Source: Ruminococcus sp. (GTDB lineage Bacteria; Bacillota; Clostridia; Oscillospirales; Ruminococcaceae). Taken from it: a stretch of DNA of 64,000 bases. The notes under the pieces are model-generated. The model saw nothing but the letters and a program-made list of their open reading frames with translations. It had not been told where the DNA came from and searched no databases. Below, piece by piece: positions 34,459 through 43,932 of this stretch. Each line of letters begins with the position of its first letter. Position 1 is the stretch's first letter. Location of the stretch: contig JAGCYM010000086.1 in the NCBI GenBank assembly GCA_017960805.1, positions 62,001 through 126,000 on the forward strand, written 5' to 3'. Made by a program: the position numbers and the translations under genes.

Positions 34459-35379
34459 ATGGGTAAGGTATCTGTTGCAGAAATCAAAGAACTTATGAAG
34501 TCCACAGGTGTTGGTATGATGGACTGCAAGAAGGCTCTCGAAGAGAACGATGGCGATATGGACAAGGCTATCGAGTTCCTCAGAGAAAAAGGACTTGCTA
34601 CACAGGCTAAGAAGAGCGGCAGAGCTGCTGCTGAGGGCGTTGTTGCTGCTGTTGTTAATGGTGAGACAGGTGTTCTCCTTGAAGTTAACACAGAGACAGA
34701 CTTCGCTGCTAATACAGACGATATCAGAAACTTCGTTGCAAATGTTGCTAATACAATCATTGAGAAGAATCCTGCTGACGTTGAGGCACTCAAGGAGATG
34801 CCTATCAGCGGCGGTACAGGTACAGTTGGTGAGGCTCTCACAGAGCTCGCTGGCATGAAGATCCGTGAGAATATCGTTATTCGTCGTTTCGTAAGACTCG
34901 AGGGTAAGCTCGCTTCATACATCCACAATGGCGGAAGCATCGGCGTTCTCGTTAAGATGGATACAGATCTTTCTGCTGATGCAGTAGCTACTATCGGTAA
35001 GGATGTTGCTATGCAGTCTGCAGCTCTCAATGCTCCTTATCTCAACCGTGAGCAGGTTCCTGCTGAGGTTCTCGAGAAGGAGAAGGAGATCATGATGGCT
35101 CAGATGGCAGAGGATCCTAAGATGGCTTCCAAGCCTGAGCAGGTTCGTGCTAAGATCGTTGAGGGTAAGGTTGGCAAGTACTATACAGAGAACTGCCTCC
35201 TTGAGCAGGCTTTCGTTAAGGATGACAAGCTCTCAGTTCAGGGCTATATTGACGCAGAGGCTAAGAAGCTCGGCGGTTCTATCAAGGTAACAGACGTTAT
35301 CCGCTATGAGCGCGGCGAAGGTATCGAGAAGAAGGAAGATAACCTTGCTGACGAAGTAGCAAACATGATCAAGAAGTAA
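34459..35379 (+). CDS. tsf: Elongation factor Ts
   Basis: 306 residues. The N-terminal UBA-like part (VAEIKELMKSTGVGMMDCK, LREKGLATQAKKS) is followed by the TDFAANTD dimerisation/EF-Tu core. GGTVGEALTELA, HNGGSIGVLV and LNREQVPAEVLEKE are the expected blocks. It recharges EF-Tu with GTP. AGGAGG lies seven bases before the ATG. Codon use is strongly biased, consistent with high expression. Confidence 0.98.
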   Translation: MGKVSVAEIKELMKSTGVGMMDCKKALEENDGDMDKAIEFLREKGLATQAKKSGRAAAEGVVAAVVNGETGVLLEVNTETDFAANTDDIRNFVANVANTIIEKNPADVEALKEMPISGGTGTVGEALTELAGMKIRENIVIRRFVRLEGKLASYIHNGGSIGVLVKMDTDLSADAVATIGKDVAMQSAALNAPYLNREQVPAEVLEKEKEIMMAQMAEDPKMASKPEQVRAKIVEGKVGKYYTENCLLEQAFVKDDKLSVQGYIDAEAKKLGGSIKVTDVIRYERGEGIEKKEDNLADEVANMIKK

Positions 35380-35394
35380 GAAATGATATGAATT

Positions 35395-35429
35395 CAGGCA
35401 TAGGGATACAACCTTATGCCTGTTTTTTT
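35395..35429 (+). terminator. Terminator of rpsB-tsf
   Basis: CAGGCATA / TATGCCTG stem with a seven-T run. Confidence 0.88.
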
Positions 35430-35441
35430 ATGCTTAAAACA

Positions 35442-35469
35442 GAGGGCATGATGCGAACATCATGCCCTC
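35442..35469 (-). terminator. Terminator of the MoxR operon
   Basis: GAGGGCATGATG / CATCATGCCCTC perfect 12-bp stem on a four-base loop. On the minus strand it is followed by TGTTTT, right after the last gene of the operon. Confidence 0.8.
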
Positions 35470-35477
35470 ATTAATTA

Positions 35478-36668
35478 TTACCAAACTCTGTAATCAGGTT
35501 CTGCTATTCTGTATGCAGTACCCGGAACATAGAGATCCTTAGGCTCGTGTCCCTGTTCTTTTGCCTTGCGGAGTTCTCTGAACGCAACGCTGTTGAACAC
35601 GATACGCTGAACATCTTCCTGCGGAGGTCTTGTATTGAGGTATTCAAGAATAACCTGCTGGAGATAGAAATATGAGCGGAGCTGAGTCTTTCTGAACTCA
35701 AGTTTTGAATCTCCTTCTTCGCTGTTCGGATCACCTGTAAGAAGGAAGAGACTGTCGCCTTCCTCATAACCAAGAGTGAGCTTTGCGAAGATCTCGGGAA
35801 TGAATATTCTTATCTCTGCAGCAAGAGCCTTGTTTCCTGTGAATTCATCAAGCTCTTTGCAGAATGCCTGATATTCTTCAGGATTTGTGATCTTGACCAT
35901 CTTTTCAAGAGCGAAGTTTGCTGCGTTAACAACATCTTCCTTTTTGAAAGGACACTGGTCATCACCACGCTGTACGAATATTGCGAACTGCTTCTCACAT
36001 CTGAATCCTTCTGCATTATCCCATATATCAACATATTCCTTGAGTGGTTTTGTCAGTTCGTTACATACTGATCCGTTAACACGAACTTCAACGATCTGTC
36101 TGTCACCCTGCTTTGCAAGGAATATTCTAATCCAGTAGTACTTCTTGGATCCAAGGTACTTAGGAATATCATTTGCTATGTATGCCATGAGCATCTTGGG
36201 ATCATTATCATGTTGAGCACCTATTCTGACAATTGAATGAGCATACATATCAAAGTCGTAATGCTGACCAAGGAATGTTACAGGCACATGAACAGGATTC
36301 TTCTTGAAAAGCGACTGATCAATGGGGTGCCATAAGCCGCCATAGAATATCTCAACAGCCATGTTTACTACTTCCTGGTCAGAGGGACCATGAGCGTCAA
36401 CCGGGTCAATGATTGGTTCATCAAAATTGTCACTGGTAACGAGGAACATGAACTGAACGCTCTTTATGCCGTCATGTTCTTCCTTCCTTCCGATTTTTAC
36501 GTCGATAGTGATACCTCTTGGCATAATGATACAGCCATCATAGAGTGTACCATTGAGCTTTGCATTGAGTGTGGTCAGTACTGCTGCCTCATAGTCGAAG
36601 CCCTGATCTGCTGTTGCTGATGCAGCTGCTTCTTCGGTTTCCTGTTTTTTCTTTTTGAATAAAGCCAC
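35478..36668 (-). CDS. Conserved cytoplasmic protein of unknown function
   Basis: 396 residues from GTG 36668, ten bases after AAGGAG; the alternative ATG 36677 leaves a one-base gap to the site. After a basic start (ALFKKKKQ) and an Ala/Glu linker, the protein is globular with no signal peptide or membrane helix. Notable blocks are NGTLYDGCIIMPRGITIDVKI, FMFLVTSDNFDEPIIDPVDAHG, KYYWIRIFLAKQGDRQIVEVRVNG and a C-terminal RTPGTAYRIAEPDY-like end (VPGTAYRIAEPDYRVW). I do not recognise the family with certainty. It ends the MoxR-to-PrmA operon (74 bases after prmA). Confidence 0.8.
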   Translation of the reverse strand: MALFKKKKQETEEAAASATADQGFDYEAAVLTTLNAKLNGTLYDGCIIMPRGITIDVKIGRKEEHDGIKSVQFMFLVTSDNFDEPIIDPVDAHGPSDQEVVNMAVEIFYGGLWHPIDQSLFKKNPVHVPVTFLGQHYDFDMYAHSIVRIGAQHDNDPKMLMAYIANDIPKYLGSKKYYWIRIFLAKQGDRQIVEVRVNGSVCNELTKPLKEYVDIWDNAEGFRCEKQFAIFVQRGDDQCPFKKEDVVNAANFALEKMVKITNPEEYQAFCKELDEFTGNKALAAEIRIFIPEIFAKLTLGYEEGDSLFLLTGDPNSEEGDSKLEFRKTQLRSYFYLQQVILEYLNTRPPQEDVQRIVFNSVAFRELRKAKEQGHEPKDLYVPGTAYRIAEPDYRVW

Positions 36669-36742
36669 TTTAATCATTCTCCTTATTTATAATAGTTTTG
36701 ATATTGTTTTCATATTCTCACAGACAAGTGTCTGAAATATGC

Positions 36743-37708
36743 TTATTTAGCGAACTGAGCAGCAGCCCAGCCCTCCTTTACGTTCACGCCGAGGCGTGTG
36801 AAACCGCAGCTTTCAATAGCGGTAAGAACTTCCTCCATGCGTTCCTCAATAATACCTGATACGATGAGGTATCCGCCGTCTTTAAGATAGCGTTTGAAGT
36901 AGTCTTTCATTGCGATGAGAACGTCTGCGACAATGTTTGCGGTGATTATGTCATACTGTCCGTCAATTGTTGAAGCAAGCTTTTCATCAGATAGGATGTT
37001 TCCGAAATATGTCTTGTAGCTTTCCTCCGGAATGCTATTTTTCAGAGCATTTTCTTTTGCGGTGGCGGCAGCGTTTTCATCTATGTCAACTGCTACTGCG
37101 TCCTCTGCTCCAAGAAGTATAGCTGCGATCGAGAGAATACCGCTTCCGCATCCCAGATCAAGTATCCTGTCACCTTCCTTGACACATCCTTCGAGTATTT
37201 CGAGGCAGAGTCGTGTTGTGTGATGCTGACCGGTTCCGAAACTTGAAGCAGGGTCTATTTCAAGTACTATACGTTCTTCAAGGTTATCATATTCTTCCCA
37301 TGATGGCTTGATAACAAGAGTATCGCCGACCTTGAGAGGCTTGAAGTACTGTTTCCAGTTATTTGCCCAGTCTTCTTCACGGATGCTTGCGAGTTCGGCT
37401 TCGAGGCGTCCATAGATTCCTTCGGTATCTGTGCTTTTCATTTCAGAGAGCATAGCCCTGACCGAGTGTAGCATGTCTGCGCCCTGGTCGTTGCCCGGGA
37501 GATATACCGTTATACAAGTCTCACATTCAGTGAGACCCATGAGATCATCATCGATGTAGTCCCACTGGCCGTTTTTGTTTTCAAGAAACTCCTTGAAATC
37601 TTCAGAGTCTTTGATGACGAATCCTTTGATGCCGATATCTGTCAGCTTTGAGCAAAGCAGCTCGATGCCGTCAGCGGTAGTGTAAATGTTGACTTCGGTC
37701 CATTCCAT
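36743..37708 (-). CDS. prmA: Ribosomal protein L11 methyltransferase PrmA
   Basis: 321 residues from ATG 37708, behind AAGGAGG. An N-terminal L11-binding domain (~1-60), a linker with EEDWANNWKQYFKPLKVG, DPASSFGTGQHHTTRLCLE, ILDLGCGSGILSIAAILLGA and ITANIVADVLIAM form the complete PrmA pattern. It trimethylates ribosomal protein L11. Embedding in a MoxR/transglutaminase operon (19 bases after the dockerin peptidase stop) is unusual. Confidence 0.96.
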   Translation of the reverse strand: MEWTEVNIYTTADGIELLCSKLTDIGIKGFVIKDSEDFKEFLENKNGQWDYIDDDLMGLTECETCITVYLPGNDQGADMLHSVRAMLSEMKSTDTEGIYGRLEAELASIREEDWANNWKQYFKPLKVGDTLVIKPSWEEYDNLEERIVLEIDPASSFGTGQHHTTRLCLEILEGCVKEGDRILDLGCGSGILSIAAILLGAEDAVAVDIDENAAATAKENALKNSIPEESYKTYFGNILSDEKLASTIDGQYDIITANIVADVLIAMKDYFKRYLKDGGYLIVSGIIEERMEEVLTAIESCGFTRLGVNVKEGWAAAQFAK

Positions 37709-37727
37709 TAGTGGAAAAGCCTCCTTC

Positions 37728-39146
37728 TTATTGTATAGCCGAAAGCAGAGCAATGAAATCTGCTTCGTCGACTTTTTTATCTGAGTTTATATCTGCAGCT
37801 TCTGTTTCTATGGCAGTGAGAAGCGATATGCCCTCGGTGAGTGACGCTGAACGCCTGATATACATGTTCAGATGTGCAAGGTCATATTTGTCAATAATGC
37901 CGTCGCCGTTGATGTCGCCTTTAATGTGCTTTGCAGATTCTGTTACCCTTGTCATCTTTGATACGTCAGCCCAGCCTGTGAAGTTCTGTGCTTCGATGTG
38001 TCCAAGGTTACCACGGCATTCAGTTACGTTTACGACCTCGCCTGAGTTCAGGGACATTATTGGTTTGCCGCCAAGTTCAGACGAGTATACTTCGGTCTTC
38101 TGGACACTGTCGAGGAAATACTCGCCGATAGGCTGTGATATTGTAAGCTTGATATTAGTCTCGCCAAAACCGTATTCGGTTTCTGTCCAGATGCTGAGTT
38201 CATAGTCTCCTGGATACTCAGGATTAAAGCATACCGAGTGGGCTATATTCTCTGCTTCTGTCAGTGGAACAGGATCTTCTTCCCATTCTGTGCCTGTGAG
38301 GTCCTTTCCTTTGCGTTTTACAACGCAGGCACTCAGGTCAAGCTGTTCTCCATATGCGTACATCGTTTTCGGAGGTGTTATAATTTCAATGTCTACATGG
38401 GGTTCGAATTTTTCTGGCGGAACAAACTCTATTTCAGGGGAGTTCTTACCTCTGAGGGCCCAGTACTCACCCTGTAATCCATCAGGATAAACCTCGTAGA
38501 GAAGGGGATTGATGTTTGCTGGATCTGACATATATATATCTTCACCATCAACACCTCGAATATATACCCAGTGCCAGCCGCCGTAGGCGGTATTGACACG
38601 CGCGATTATGTACCAGCCCTGAGAAAGAAGGCCCTGAACCTCTGCAGCCACCTTTGCCTTGTCGACAACCTGCTTGGTGACTTCTTCACCGTTCTCATCA
38701 GGTTCTGTTATCTCAATTTTGCTTTCAACACTCTTGAGATTGGTATCATATCCCCATTTTACACTGGGAACTATTTTTTGAATATCGAGCCAGCTCTTGA
38801 TGGCTCCTCCTTCGGAGAAACCATCAACACTCGTATACCCTTCTGCAAGAACACCTGGGTTAAAGTCTTCTGCTTTCTCGATCTTCAGGTTTTTCATTGC
38901 GGCTTCATCAAGCGAGCCGGAGTCGACTATCATTATTGCGAGAGATGTTACCAGACATCCTGAACGTCTGATCGTAGTGGTGCCCATTGGAGTTTCACTC
39001 CAGCGTTCATCCATCTGACTCCATGTCAGGTATTCCTCCTGCTTGTATGCCGCATTTGCTTGCGGGAGCGAAGCTGTTAAGGCGCTGACAGCTGTCAGGA
39101 CAGCTGTCGCGGTGCCAAGAAGTCGTTTCTTTAGGATTTCATGCAT
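37728..39146 (-). CDS. Secreted C39-like cysteine peptidase with dockerin
   Basis: 472 residues. ATG 39146 is eight bases from GGAGGT; a TTG two codons upstream is too close. A signal peptide (~1-33, ending ANAA) is followed by a papain/C39-like domain: RSGCLVTSLAIMI (Cys ~64), GGWHWVYIRGV (His) and MSDPAN (Asp). Next come a beta domain of bacterial Ig type (~265-350), an SH3-like stretch and a dockerin (DINGDGIIDKYDLAHLNMYI and DINSDKKVDEADFIALL). It would be docked on a surface scaffold and cut or modify proteins. It begins 2 bases after the transglutaminase stop, so the two enzymes are made together. Confidence 0.9.
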   Translation of the reverse strand: MHEILKKRLLGTATAVLTAVSALTASLPQANAAYKQEEYLTWSQMDERWSETPMGTTTIRRSGCLVTSLAIMIVDSGSLDEAAMKNLKIEKAEDFNPGVLAEGYTSVDGFSEGGAIKSWLDIQKIVPSVKWGYDTNLKSVESKIEITEPDENGEEVTKQVVDKAKVAAEVQGLLSQGWYIIARVNTAYGGWHWVYIRGVDGEDIYMSDPANINPLLYEVYPDGLQGEYWALRGKNSPEIEFVPPEKFEPHVDIEIITPPKTMYAYGEQLDLSACVVKRKGKDLTGTEWEEDPVPLTEAENIAHSVCFNPEYPGDYELSIWTETEYGFGETNIKLTISQPIGEYFLDSVQKTEVYSSELGGKPIMSLNSGEVVNVTECRGNLGHIEAQNFTGWADVSKMTRVTESAKHIKGDINGDGIIDKYDLAHLNMYIRRSASLTEGISLLTAIETEAADINSDKKVDEADFIALLSAIQ

Positions 39147-39148
39147 TT

Positions 39149-41440
39149 TCAATTACCTCCCTGCGGGGATTTTTTGAGCTTGCGTTTTTTCTTTTTACTC
39201 TCCTTCAGAGCTTCATAAGCGTTGAGGTAGTCAGTCATGGCTGTGTCTCTGTCGGCTTCAGTCATAGGTATCTCACCGTATGCTGATTTGCTGAACAGCG
39301 TTTTTGTAGCTGAAATATCAGCACCTGATGTAGCTGATATGAATTCCGCGGCTTCTCCGGCTGTATTTGTGGATGGAATACCATAAAGCTTGCACAGACG
39401 GTGCATTACTGCAGCCACAGCCTTATCAGGTTCACGTTTTCTGTTTATTATAATGAAGAATTTGTGTGTCAGATATGGCATAACCAGAAGCAGAAGCAGG
39501 AGTATTCCGGCTATAACGAGCATTACAAGACCTGCTTTTGAGAGCAGCACTGTTGTTGAGCTCTTTTCAGTGTTCTTCTTCTCAAGATTGGTTATATTTG
39601 ACATAGTGGGCTCAAATGTGACCCATCCATATCCTTTGATATATAATTCTGGGAAGGCGTGTCCGTCGTTTGCAGAAACAGCATATAAATTTTCTGCTGA
39701 ATAATTATTGTCTTTCTGTTCTTCGTTCATCAAATAGCCTTCACAGTAACGAGCGGGGATTCCGACTGCTCTCGCGAGCATTACCATAGCTGTTGCGTAT
39801 TCAACGCAAACGCCTGTTTTGGTATCAAAGAGGAAGTTGTGTACATTTTCCCCCTGAGCTTTCTGGTAATCGAGGTCGTAGACGTAGCCGTTCGATATGA
39901 AATACCACTCTATTTCCTTTGCCTTGTCATATTCTGTATCACATCCTGCAGTGATCTGCTGGGCAAGGTCATATATCTGCTGATCGTTGCCGTAATCAAG
40001 CAAAAGATCGGTATAATCATCATAGAATGCTTCATTCACATTCAGTATCGCGCGGTAATGCTTTGTTTCATCATCAGCTCGCCATAAATCGTCGAGAATT
40101 GTGTATCCTTCTTTCAGCATTTCGCTGTAATCTTCAACTTCAGCCAGGACCTGAACAAGCTGTTTATTTTCTTCGTTTGCCAGAACGTCTGATGGAATGT
40201 AGTCAAAAGTGAATGAATCATTCAGATAGAATTTCTGATCTTTGGTGAATACTGCTCCGGAACGGCTGAGCACTAGTTCGTGTTCAAAATTGGTACCGGT
40301 AAGGGCGGTTGCCCCCTGAGGTACAGGAACTAATTCACCGCCGTTCATAACGCCATACTTGGCTGTAACGATCGCTTGACTTTTTTTAGGATAGTTTAGC
40401 ATCTTTCCTGCATATTCTTCAAGTCCGTATTTCTTGGCAAAGTCTGAGTCCAACTTTGCAGTGAAAAATACAGCGTCTGCAAGCCCGTAACTGAAATCAA
40501 TATCAAATGTGTTTTCTCCGAAATTACGGTAGTATGAATCGATGTCACTTGTATACCAGTTGTCGTTCTTGAAATTGTATGTACTGAATGTGGAGGTTTT
40601 CAGTCTCATTGGATCATCAGCCTGAATGATATAATGGGGAATGTTGCTTTGCTTTGCTCTGAATTGCTCGCCGGATGATGTGTCACGGAATACATCAAGC
40701 ATGGCATTAAGCTGATCAGTGAGCTTGTCAGCATTGATAAGTGTTTCGAGGACTGTACGGTCTTCATGTACGACTGGTTTGGGAAATAAAGTTGAAAACA
40801 GAGCAAAAAGCATCGTGAATACAGCAACTGATTTCCAAGCCTCGCCCTTGTTGATAAAGATCTCTTTCTGAGATTCGTGAAGCTGTCTGAAATTGACCAT
40901 CATCAGTACATATCCCACTGCTAGTGCGATTATGTATCCGATCGGCATTTTCTCATATTCTTTACCGTATATGGTAAATGGAATTATGAATATGAGAAAA
41001 TTCATGAATATCCTGTATCGTACCCGTGTGAAATAATATACAACGGAAAGCATAAAGAAAAGGAACAGGATGAAAATGGCAAGTGTGTACCATTTATTGT
41101 ATTTCAATGAGTCCTGAGGAGTAAAGAACCACAGGCTCCAGGTAATTGGGTAGTTCTCCTGTCCTATTTCCATGCATTGATAAGCGGAGCTCAAACCTAA
41201 GAAATATAGGGCCAGACAGACGAAGAATCCTATTATGTGGTGCTTGTAGACAAAGTCGAATATCCGGAAAACGACCCATCCTGAGATATAGGCAAGGAGG
41301 CCATAAGGGAATGCAAGGTTGCTCCGGTAGTGGTACATTATCGACATTATCAGCAGCACTGTATATAGCAGTACCGGATCTAAAAGTGTTTTTATCAGAA
41401 ACGCTTTTAGGCCGCGCTTATTGTTTGCAGTATCAGTCAT
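39149..41440 (-). CDS. Transmembrane transglutaminase-like protein (TgpA type)
   Basis: 763 residues. About six N-terminal helices (~15-230) anchor a large external region. The transglutaminase core at ~540-640 contains TKTGVCVEYATAMVMLARAVGIPARYCEGYL (Cys), NDGHAFPELYI (His) and WVTFEPT (acidic third residue). One more helix (~665-690) leads to a cytoplasmic DUF4129-like tail ending in KKKKRKLKK. This MoxR-DUF58-TgpA arrangement is widespread, and the product of one relative is essential in Pseudomonas. The spacing to DUF58 is 2 bases. The substrate is unknown. Confidence 0.93.
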   Translation of the reverse strand: MTDTANNKRGLKAFLIKTLLDPVLLYTVLLIMSIMYHYRSNLAFPYGLLAYISGWVVFRIFDFVYKHHIIGFFVCLALYFLGLSSAYQCMEIGQENYPITWSLWFFTPQDSLKYNKWYTLAIFILFLFFMLSVVYYFTRVRYRIFMNFLIFIIPFTIYGKEYEKMPIGYIIALAVGYVLMMVNFRQLHESQKEIFINKGEAWKSVAVFTMLFALFSTLFPKPVVHEDRTVLETLINADKLTDQLNAMLDVFRDTSSGEQFRAKQSNIPHYIIQADDPMRLKTSTFSTYNFKNDNWYTSDIDSYYRNFGENTFDIDFSYGLADAVFFTAKLDSDFAKKYGLEEYAGKMLNYPKKSQAIVTAKYGVMNGGELVPVPQGATALTGTNFEHELVLSRSGAVFTKDQKFYLNDSFTFDYIPSDVLANEENKQLVQVLAEVEDYSEMLKEGYTILDDLWRADDETKHYRAILNVNEAFYDDYTDLLLDYGNDQQIYDLAQQITAGCDTEYDKAKEIEWYFISNGYVYDLDYQKAQGENVHNFLFDTKTGVCVEYATAMVMLARAVGIPARYCEGYLMNEEQKDNNYSAENLYAVSANDGHAFPELYIKGYGWVTFEPTMSNITNLEKKNTEKSSTTVLLSKAGLVMLVIAGILLLLLLVMPYLTHKFFIIINRKREPDKAVAAVMHRLCKLYGIPSTNTAGEAAEFISATSGADISATKTLFSKSAYGEIPMTEADRDTAMTDYLNAYEALKESKKKKRKLKKSPQGGN

Positions 41441-41442
41441 AT

Positions 41443-42660
41443 TTATACCAACTTAAAGTTATTGTCGCCGTCAAGATACCACATCGGGAAATCCGTGAGG
41501 TTGCGGCTTTCAGGAGATACGCCGATCAGGCTGACATTGTCATCTTCCTTTACAGCGTTGGCTATCGCGTCAATATCGGAATTGCAGTCTGTTGATGCGA
41601 TAACACAGGCACATACTGAGCCAGAATACATCTTTAGATCAATTCTCTTGTCAGGAAGTACCTTGATAGCCAGTATTTTAAGCAGGAGCTGCTCGGGATA
41701 TTCCGGATTATCAACGCTTTCTGAAATGATTTCATCACCGGCACCACGATATATGAGCGTAGCGGCTATTCCCTGCTTTACAAGGAGTGAGAGCAGACCA
41801 AATACAGAACGGATGATCTGTTCTTCGGCGATTATGGCAGCTTCTGGTTTGGACGTACTGTTTCTGTACAGATCGAGTACGATCATTGGCTGTACGGAAG
41901 CTACTGCTTCATCGAGCCGCACCATAAGCTTGTCTTTCTTTGTAGACAGCTTCCAGTTAATGCGCTTTAGAGGATCACCCTGCACATATTCACGGTGTTC
42001 GTAACCGGGAGATGTGTTGGCCGAGAACATCAAAGCGGTATCATTTTCCTCTTCTTCATCGCTTGTGAAAACAACATCAGCAATATTTCGGAATAGCTGT
42101 GACGAAGCTTTGATCTGAGGTATTTCGGGGATAACGCCAACGCTTATAGGCGATGGCAGTTCATCAGCGAGAGCAAACCGTATAAAGCCAAGGAAACCAC
42201 ATGAGTATACAGTATCCAGGGCTATCTCACCGTTGCCGCCTGTCAGGGCATCAACAGTGTATGTGAAGGTTTTCTTGTCATCTCTGACGAGAGATAGGCG
42301 GTAAACCTTGTCATTCTGTGAGAAGACTTCACTCGCACGAGGTGTTATTTCGACGATGCCAAGCGGGAAACGACCGGTTTTTTCAACAGTAACATTGACT
42401 GAAAGCTTGCTTCCCTTCTGAACATAACCGTCACAGTTTATGCTGACTTTTATTCGCTTTCTTGCGTAAACGGCAAAGAACAGCGATATGAGCGGTGAAA
42501 AAAGTGTGAATGCGACCAGGATCATACCCATCTCACCATCAATGTAGAAGGTGAATATGAAGAGGAGGAATGCTACTGCCAGAATAGCGACGATAGTCTT
42601 GAATGATTCACCAAGGTTTGGACCTAACAGAAGAATCTTGCGTTTTTTCTTATTATCCAT
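41443..42660 (-). CDS. DUF58 domain protein (vWA-like, MoxR partner)
   Basis: 405 residues. Two helices at ~22-60 are followed by a beta-rich region and the hallmark YEHREYVQGDPLKRINWKLSTKKDKLMVRLDE near 230, then a MIDAS-like beginning (MIVLDLYRNS) of a von Willebrand factor-type fold. The initial Walker-style loop GPNLGESFK is not a nucleotide site. It probably couples the MoxR ATPase to the neighbouring transglutaminase. No clear ribosome site is seen; translation is likely coupled to MoxR, six bases upstream. Confidence 0.92.
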   Translation of the reverse strand: MDNKKKRKILLLGPNLGESFKTIVAILAVAFLLFIFTFYIDGEMGMILVAFTLFSPLISLFFAVYARKRIKVSINCDGYVQKGSKLSVNVTVEKTGRFPLGIVEITPRASEVFSQNDKVYRLSLVRDDKKTFTYTVDALTGGNGEIALDTVYSCGFLGFIRFALADELPSPISVGVIPEIPQIKASSQLFRNIADVVFTSDEEEENDTALMFSANTSPGYEHREYVQGDPLKRINWKLSTKKDKLMVRLDEAVASVQPMIVLDLYRNSTSKPEAAIIAEEQIIRSVFGLLSLLVKQGIAATLIYRGAGDEIISESVDNPEYPEQLLLKILAIKVLPDKRIDLKMYSGSVCACVIASTDCNSDIDAIANAVKEDDNVSLIGVSPESRNLTDFPMWYLDGDNNFKLV

Positions 42661-42666
42661 ACAGAT

Positions 42667-43599
42667 TTACATTGAAGGAACAGGAGCGTTCTCGATGATG
42701 TGCTTAATGTAGTTCTCACCTGTTCCGAATTCACTCTTGCCCTGAGGAGAGAGGATTATACGGTGTGCGAGAACAGAGACTGCAGCTGATTTTACGTCAT
42801 CGGGAGTAACATATTCTCTTTCATATATGTATGCGAATGCCTTTGCAGCCTTGTAAAGGGCGATACTTCCGCGAGGACTGATGCCGAGCGTTGCATTTCT
42901 GTCGTCACGTGTCGAACCCACAAGGTCAACTATGTATTTCTTTACGGCTTCTGTTACACGAATATTACGTACTTCTTCCTGCATTGCGATAACATCATCA
43001 ACATGCATTGCCGGTTCCTCGATGTTGAGGATTGGGTTATGATGTTCTGTACGGTCGAGGATCTTCATCTCTTCCTCGGGAACAGGATATCCCATGGAAA
43101 GCTTCATGAAGAAACGGTCCATCTGTGCTTCAGGAAGATGGAAAGTTCCGTATGTTTCAACAGGGTTCTGTGTAGCCATTACAAGGAAAGGCTGCGGAAG
43201 CTTGTGAGTCTCGCCGTCAAGTGAGATCTGTCTTTCTTCCATTGCCTCAAGAAGCGCAGACTGTACTTTCGGCGAAGCACGGTTGATTTCATCAGCCAGA
43301 AGAAAGTTGCACATAACTGCTCCGTCACGGTAAATAAACTCACCGGATTTGGAATCGAGCATAGTAAATCCCGCGATATCAGATGGCATTACATCGGGGG
43401 TGAGCTGGATTCTGTTGAATTTGCCACCTATAGAGCGGGAGAGCGCTGTTATCATCTGTGTTTTTCCTACGCCGGGGACATCTTCGAGGAGGACATGGCC
43501 CTCACATAGGAGTGCTGCTATGAGTCTCAATACTGTTTCGTCCTTTCCGACGATAACTTTTCCTATTGAATCTGCAAGCTTTTTTATATTGCTATTCAT
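42667..43599 (-). CDS. MoxR-family AAA+ ATPase
   Basis: 310 residues. Walker A EDVPGVGKTQM, pore/DNA-side DVMPSDIAGF, Walker B LLADEINRASPKVQSALLEAMEE with the sensor-1 ATQNP, and sensor 2 near GISPRGS are intact. MoxR proteins act as chaperone-like activators of vWA/DUF58 partners, and the partner gene follows here. AAGAGG precedes the start. It heads a six-gene unit to 35478. Promoter at 43653-43681. Confidence 0.96.
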   Translation of the reverse strand: MNSNIKKLADSIGKVIVGKDETVLRLIAALLCEGHVLLEDVPGVGKTQMITALSRSIGGKFNRIQLTPDVMPSDIAGFTMLDSKSGEFIYRDGAVMCNFLLADEINRASPKVQSALLEAMEERQISLDGETHKLPQPFLVMATQNPVETYGTFHLPEAQMDRFFMKLSMGYPVPEEEMKILDRTEHHNPILNIEEPAMHVDDVIAMQEEVRNIRVTEAVKKYIVDLVGSTRDDRNATLGISPRGSIALYKAAKAFAYIYEREYVTPDDVKSAAVSVLAHRIILSPQGKSEFGTGENYIKHIIENAPVPSM

Positions 43600-43652
43600 A
43601 AAATACCTCTTGTTCAGGAATTATGATACACTTGTGACAGTATACCTTTATA

Positions 43653-43681
43653 ATTATAGCATATTTGAGCAGTTGCCGCAA
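43653..43681 (-). promoter_or_regulatory. Promoter of the MoxR operon
   Basis: Minus strand: TTGCGG, 17 bases, TATAAT, about 54 bases upstream of the MoxR start. Confidence 0.7.
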
Positions 43682-43819
43682 GTGTTGTATATATAGATTA
43701 TCATCGTGGATTTTTGTTAATGTATACAAAATTGAACTGCTGAAATTGTTGAAAACGGTAATTCTGTCTTTTAGCCTTCTTTGGCCCGAAAAAAACCGTA
43801 TTTTCCCCCAAAAAAACTC

Positions 43820-43848
43820 TTGACAAGCGGAAGACGTTGTGATAAAAT
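43820..43848 (+). promoter_or_regulatory. Promoter of rplU operon
   Basis: TTGACA, 17 bases, TAAAAT. The start point is expected near 43855, just at the L21 leader. Confidence 0.85.
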
Positions 43849-43854
43849 ATTATT

Positions 43855-43932
43855 GCCGCTTGTAAACAGGCTTTTCAAGTCATGCCTATGCGCCTGTGAC
43901 AGCGAGTTTTTATGAAAAGGCAGGTGCCATGA
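43855..43932 (+). ncRNA. L21 leader (ribosomal protein L21 mRNA leader)
   Basis: The short leader contains GCCGCTTGTAAACAGGC, a GCCTATGCGCCTGTGAC segment and an AGCGAGTTTT run directly ahead of AGGTG and rplU. These match my memory of the Firmicutes L21 leader family, and the position is as expected. The GGC arms at 43872 and 43921 can pair. It would let L21 regulate its own operon. Confidence 0.75.
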
